Positions 29,444 through 32,107 of a stretch of 32,107 nt of DNA are shown one piece after another (the first letter of the stretch is position 1; each line of letters begins with the position of its first letter). The stretch comes from an uncultured Collinsella sp. (lineage in GTDB: Bacteria; Actinomycetota; Coriobacteriia; Coriobacteriales; Coriobacteriaceae), in contig CABUBZ010000020.1 in assembly GCA_902489945.1 (NCBI GenBank), positions 1 to 32,107 of the forward strand, given 5' to 3'. The notes below the pieces were generated by a model that saw only the letters and a program-made list of their open reading frames with translations, did no database searches and was not told where the DNA came from. The position numbers and the translations under genes were made by a program.

Positions 29444-30151
29444 ATGGCTAAGCATGGTAAGAGCTATAACGCCGCTGCCGAGAAGATCGACCGCGCCACG
29501 CTCTACACCCCCCTTCAGGCTGCCAAGCTCATCAAGGAGCTCGACACCGCCAAGTTCGACGAGACCGTCGAGGCCCACTTCCGTCTGGGCATCGATACTC
29601 GTAAGGCTGACCAGAACATCCGTGGTTCCATCTCCCTGCCCCACGGCACCGGCAAGACCGTTCGTGTTGCCGTCTTCGCCGAGGGCGAGAAGGCCCGCGA
29701 GGCTGAGGCTGCCGGCGCCGACATCATCGGTTCCGACGAGCTCGTCGCCCAGATTCAGAAGGGCGAGATCAACTTCGACGCCGCTATCGCTACGCCGAAC
29801 ATGATGGCCAAGGTTGGCCGCATCGGTAAGATCCTTGGTCCCCGTGGCCTCATGCCGAACCCCAAGCTCGGCACCGTGACCATGGACGTCGCCAAGATGG
29901 TCTCCGAGCTCAAGGCTGGCCGCGTTGAGTACCGCGCCGACCGTTACGGCATCTGCCACGTGCCCCTGGGCAAGAAGTCCTTCTCTGAGCAGCAGCTCGT
30001 CGAGAACTACGCTGCCCTGTACACCGAGATCCTGCGCGTCAAGCCCTCTTCTGCTAAGGGCAAGTACGTCAAGTCCATCTCCGTGTCTTCCACCATGGGC
30101 CCTGGCGTCAAGGTCGATCCCGCTGTCCAGCGCGACTTCCTGGCTGAGTAA
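29444..30151 (+). CDS. rplA: Ribosomal protein uL1
   Basis: L1 protein of the 50S stalk near the E site and repressor of its own mRNA. The 235 residues begin MAKHGKSYNAAAEKIDRATLY and include FDETVEAHFRLGIDTRKADQNIRGSISLPHGTGK and the signature GKILGPRGLMPNPKLGTVT, both family hallmarks. Of two nearby ATGs (29438, 29444), the second has AGGAGG at 8 nt; the first is only 2 nt from it. The upstream leader supports autoregulation. A strong hairpin follows the gene. Confidence 0.97.
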   Translation: MAKHGKSYNAAAEKIDRATLYTPLQAAKLIKELDTAKFDETVEAHFRLGIDTRKADQNIRGSISLPHGTGKTVRVAVFAEGEKAREAEAAGADIIGSDELVAQIQKGEINFDAAIATPNMMAKVGRIGKILGPRGLMPNPKLGTVTMDVAKMVSELKAGRVEYRADRYGICHVPLGKKSFSEQQLVENYAALYTEILRVKPSSAKGKYVKSISVSSTMGPGVKVDPAVQRDFLAE

Positions 30152-30187
30152 CTTTTAGTTACTGCCTGAGCAAAGTAAGCATTGCTA

Positions 30188-30226
30188 AAGAAACCCGGTT
30201 CTGCCTCGTGCAGGACCGGGTTTCTT
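30188..30226 (+). terminator. Strong (probably bidirectional) terminator after rplA
   Basis: 17-nt arms (30188-30204 and 30210-30226) pair with one G-T pair; the base is AAGAAACCCGG / CCGGGTTTCTT, so TT flanks the stem on both strands. It lies between convergent genes. Confidence 0.75.
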
Positions 30227-30241
30227 GCTATCTCGGGGTAA

Positions 30242-30280
30242 AACCACCTCAAAGGGGACAGTGTCCCCTTTGAGGTGGTT
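30242..30280 (-). repeat. Perfect 39-bp palindrome with GGGGACA core, flush with a stop codon
   Basis: Two exact 19-nt arms (AACCACCTCAAAGGGGACA and its complement) around one central base. On the minus strand it begins inside the TAA stop of the metallophosphoesterase gene (30281-30279), as element A begins inside the rph stop. It shares the (A)GGGGACAG core with elements A and B. Confidence 0.85.
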
Positions 30281-30989
30281 ACCAGGGTGTTCTGGCGGTA
30301 GAGGACTCGATGGCCTCGTGGCGCTTGAGCTCGCGGCGCATGGTTTGCGAGTTGAGCCAGGCTGCCTGCCATCCGCGGATGGGGTAGCGCGTCTGGTCGA
30401 GCTCAAACTGCGTATAGCCGCAGGCGTTGATGATCGTCGTTCCACACACATGATGCCGCTCGCGCTGAAAATCGTAACCGTAGCTTTGGTGTACATGCCC
30501 ATGCACCATGTAGTCGGCCCCCCAGGACTCAAGCGCTGTGTTAAAGCACTCAAACCCTCGATGCGGCAGATCATCCAGATCACCCATACCGGCGGCGGGT
30601 GCATGGGTAAGCAGAATGTCGCACCCGCCGACCATCCTAACCTTACGCGACAGCTTACGCATGCGCTTGGACATCTCGCGTTCGGTGTACATGTTGCCGC
30701 CGTCGCGATAACGCATGGACCCGCCAAGGCCCGCAATGCGAATCCCTCGGTACGTGTACACGCTGTCTTCCACGCAGATACATCCGCCCGGTGCATGACG
30801 TGCGTAGCGGTCGTCGTGGTTGCCGCGAACGTAGATGAGCGGTTTGTTGATGACGGTGACCAAAAACTCAAGATAGTCCGGGTCCAGATCGCCGGCAGAC
30901 AGAATCAGGTCGACACCCTCAAAGCGCTCCTTGCGAAAGCACTCCCAAAGGCATCGTTCTTCGGTATCTGCTATGGCAAGGATCTTCAT
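30279..30989 (-). CDS. Calcineurin-like metallophosphoesterase
   Basis: A 236-residue phosphoesterase of unknown substrate. Metal-ligand motifs are visible: LSAGDLDPDY (GD), VRGNHDDRY (GNHD), LLTHAPAAGMGD and MVHGHVHQSYG (GHxH). The first motif is IADTEE rather than the usual D-x-H, so one ligand differs; catalytic competence cannot be judged by eye. ATG overlaps the stop of the upstream BMP-like gene as ATGA, so the two are translationally coupled and may act in one process. The stop codon merges with a perfect palindrome. Confidence 0.85.
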   Translation of the reverse strand: MKILAIADTEERCLWECFRKERFEGVDLILSAGDLDPDYLEFLVTVINKPLIYVRGNHDDRYARHAPGGCICVEDSVYTYRGIRIAGLGGSMRYRDGGNMYTEREMSKRMRKLSRKVRMVGGCDILLTHAPAAGMGDLDDLPHRGFECFNTALESWGADYMVHGHVHQSYGYDFQRERHHVCGTTIINACGYTQFELDQTRYPIRGWQAAWLNSQTMRRELKRHEAIESSTARTPW

Positions 30990-32107
30990 AGGGCGGTAAC
31001 TCCCGGCTCATCGTCGAGCTGCGGAATGGTGCCTACCACGTTGTCCGCCAGCCAGTCCATCTCGACGATTTGCGTGCTCGGCAGCGGGGGAAAGCCCTCG
31101 ATCTGCACCACGCCGTTCTGGCTGTGGAGCTCGCCGCCAAAGGGGTTGATGGAGCCCTCGACAATGCCGTTGCGGAGCAACTGCACGAGTTTGCGCGTCT
31201 GGTAGGGTAGGCCCGGAGCGTAACGGATGTCGATAACGCCGGAGCTCATGCCGTACCAGTAGTTGACGGCACGCACTTGGTTGTCGTCGCTGGTCTCGTC
31301 CCACGTGCCGTGCAGAAGGCTGCGAACGATAAGTTCGTAGTAACGGCCCCAGTTCCATACGGGCATGGCGATGCCGGCGACTTTGCCGTCGACTAGGCGG
31401 TGGAGTCCGTAGGCGGTGGGGTCTTCCAGCGACTTGGACATGTCGGCGCCGGTCATGACGCTCACGCCTTCGCGGCACATGGCCTCGGCGAGACCTCCAG
31501 CGGGCACATCGCCCCAGGTCAGGATAATTTGCGCGCGGGGGTCGAGCAGCGAGGCGCCGATGGCAAAGGCGTTGATCTCGCTAAGTGCGCCCGAGGCGAA
31601 GACCGACGCGTGGTAACCGATGCGGTGGTTGTCCGCCATGCTGGCCGCAAGGGCGCCCAGCAGAAACTTGGCCTCGTACATCTTGCCAAAGTACGAACGG
31701 ACGCTTTGATGGGGAAGGCCGATAGAGCAGTTGAGGAACCGAACCCGGGGATACTCAACGGCAGCCCTGAGCGTGTATTCCATCAGGCGGTGCGAGGTCG
31801 AGAAGATGACGTTTGCTCCATGTTTGACAGCCGTTTCCACGGCGGCGTAGAACACATCCGGATCGTGACAGTCCTCGAACGCCTCGGTGCGCACGATACC
31901 GCCAAAGTGCTCATCGAGATACTGACGCCCTTGGTCGTGCAGGCTGTCCCAGCTCGACGTCGCACAGGGGAACTCATGGATAAAGGCGATGCGCAGGGGG
32001 TTGGCCGTCGAGTAGACGGTCTTGCCCATAAAGAAGTTGAGCACGCCAGAGGTGGACTTGGCGGGCGACTCCTCCTCATCGACGCTCGGCGCTTCGACAA
32101 GATCGAC
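30986..32107 (-). CDS. BMP/PnrA-like periplasmic-binding-fold protein (5' end outside window)
   Basis: At least 373 residues. The C-terminal ~345 read like the basic membrane protein/PnrA (nucleoside-binding lipoprotein) fold: RIAFIHEFPCATSSWDSLHD, HGANVIFSTSHRLMEYTLRAA, MYEAKFLLGALAASMA, RIGYHASVFASGALSEINAFAIG, and NPFGGELHSQNG. The frame is open from 32044 to the window edge with no stop, and the residues before it (VDLVEAPSVDEEESPAKSTS) look like an acidic linker, so the gene is truncated by the window; a GTG at 32044 is not a convincing start. No signal peptide is seen, so it could be a cytosolic sensor with another N-terminal domain. Overlaps the phosphoesterase by ATGA. Confidence 0.72.
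   Translation of the reverse strand, partial: VDLVEAPSVDEEESPAKSTSGVLNFFMGKTVYSTANPLRIAFIHEFPCATSSWDSLHDQGRQYLDEHFGGIVRTEAFEDCHDPDVFYAAVETAVKHGANVIFSTSHRLMEYTLRAAVEYPRVRFLNCSIGLPHQSVRSYFGKMYEAKFLLGALAASMADNHRIGYHASVFASGALSEINAFAIGASLLDPRAQIILTWGDVPAGGLAEAMCREGVSVMTGADMSKSLEDPTAYGLHRLVDGKVAGIAMPVWNWGRYYELIVRSLLHGTWDETSDDNQVRAVNYWYGMSSGVIDIRYAPGLPYQTRKLVQLLRNGIVEGSINPFGGELHSQNGVVQIEGFPPLPSTQIVEMDWLADNVVGTIPQLDDEPGVTAL

Overview
The window looks like a chromosomal stretch of a high-GC actinomycetote of the class Coriobacteriia, most like Collinsella. This rests on overall character, not on a database search: GC-rich codon use, DisA and Veg (shared with Firmicutes) beside actinobacterial-style ClpC and ribosomal-protein genes, and a Firmicutes-like order disA-ispD-ispF-cysS-rlmB-yacP. 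It is mostly housekeeping DNA. The accessory signal is two HipA-type kinase modules and an unusual density of palindromic intergenic repeats.

Layout. 1-5.4 kb: murI, rph, rdgB, dtd, veg, ispE, tRNA-Pro(CGG), tatA and greA, all on +. 5.4-7.4 kb: lysS, whose product carries an extra C-terminal Trbp111/EMAPII-like tRNA-binding domain. 7.7-10.2 kb: a ThrE-family amino-acid exporter and a duplicated-DUF2798 membrane protein. 10.4-14.8 kb: clpC and pepD. 14.9-16.8 kb (-): a hipBA toxin-antitoxin pair with inverted operators. 16.8-17.6 kb (-): mntP behind a yybP-ykoY manganese riboswitch with an intrinsic terminator. 17.8-23.3 kb (+): disA-ispD-ispF-cysS-rlmB-yacP. 23.3-24.75 kb (-): one polypeptide that joins an excisionase-type HTH to a HipA-like kinase, preceded by a 28-bp-arm inverted repeat. 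24.9-26.0 kb: four tRNAs (Thr, Tyr, Thr, Met) interrupted by about 400 bp of clustered palindromic repeats. 26.1-30.2 kb: tuf, rpmG, tRNA-Trp, secE, nusG, rplK and rplA, with an L1 autoregulatory leader. 30.3-32.1 kb (-): a BMP/PnrA-like protein that runs off the window edge and overlaps a metallophosphoesterase by ATGA.

How the parts fit. Several blocks serve translation: aminoacyl-tRNA synthetases (lysS, cysS), tRNAs, EF-Tu, ribosomal proteins, and tRNA/rRNA processing or quality control (rph, dtd, rlmB, yacP). Three enzymes of the MEP isoprenoid route (ispE, ispD, ispF) are present at two loci. HipA kinases of known families phosphorylate aminoacyl-tRNA synthetases, so two such modules among translation genes is notable, though adjacency does not show a target.

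The least explained parts are: (a) the HTH-HipA fusion and its long operator; (b) three palindromic elements with a GGGACAG core, each placed flush against a stop codon in the same orientation relative to the gene; (c) three 57-bp hairpins repeated at an exact 80-bp period; and (d) five copies of a ~26-bp repeat in both orientations next to them.
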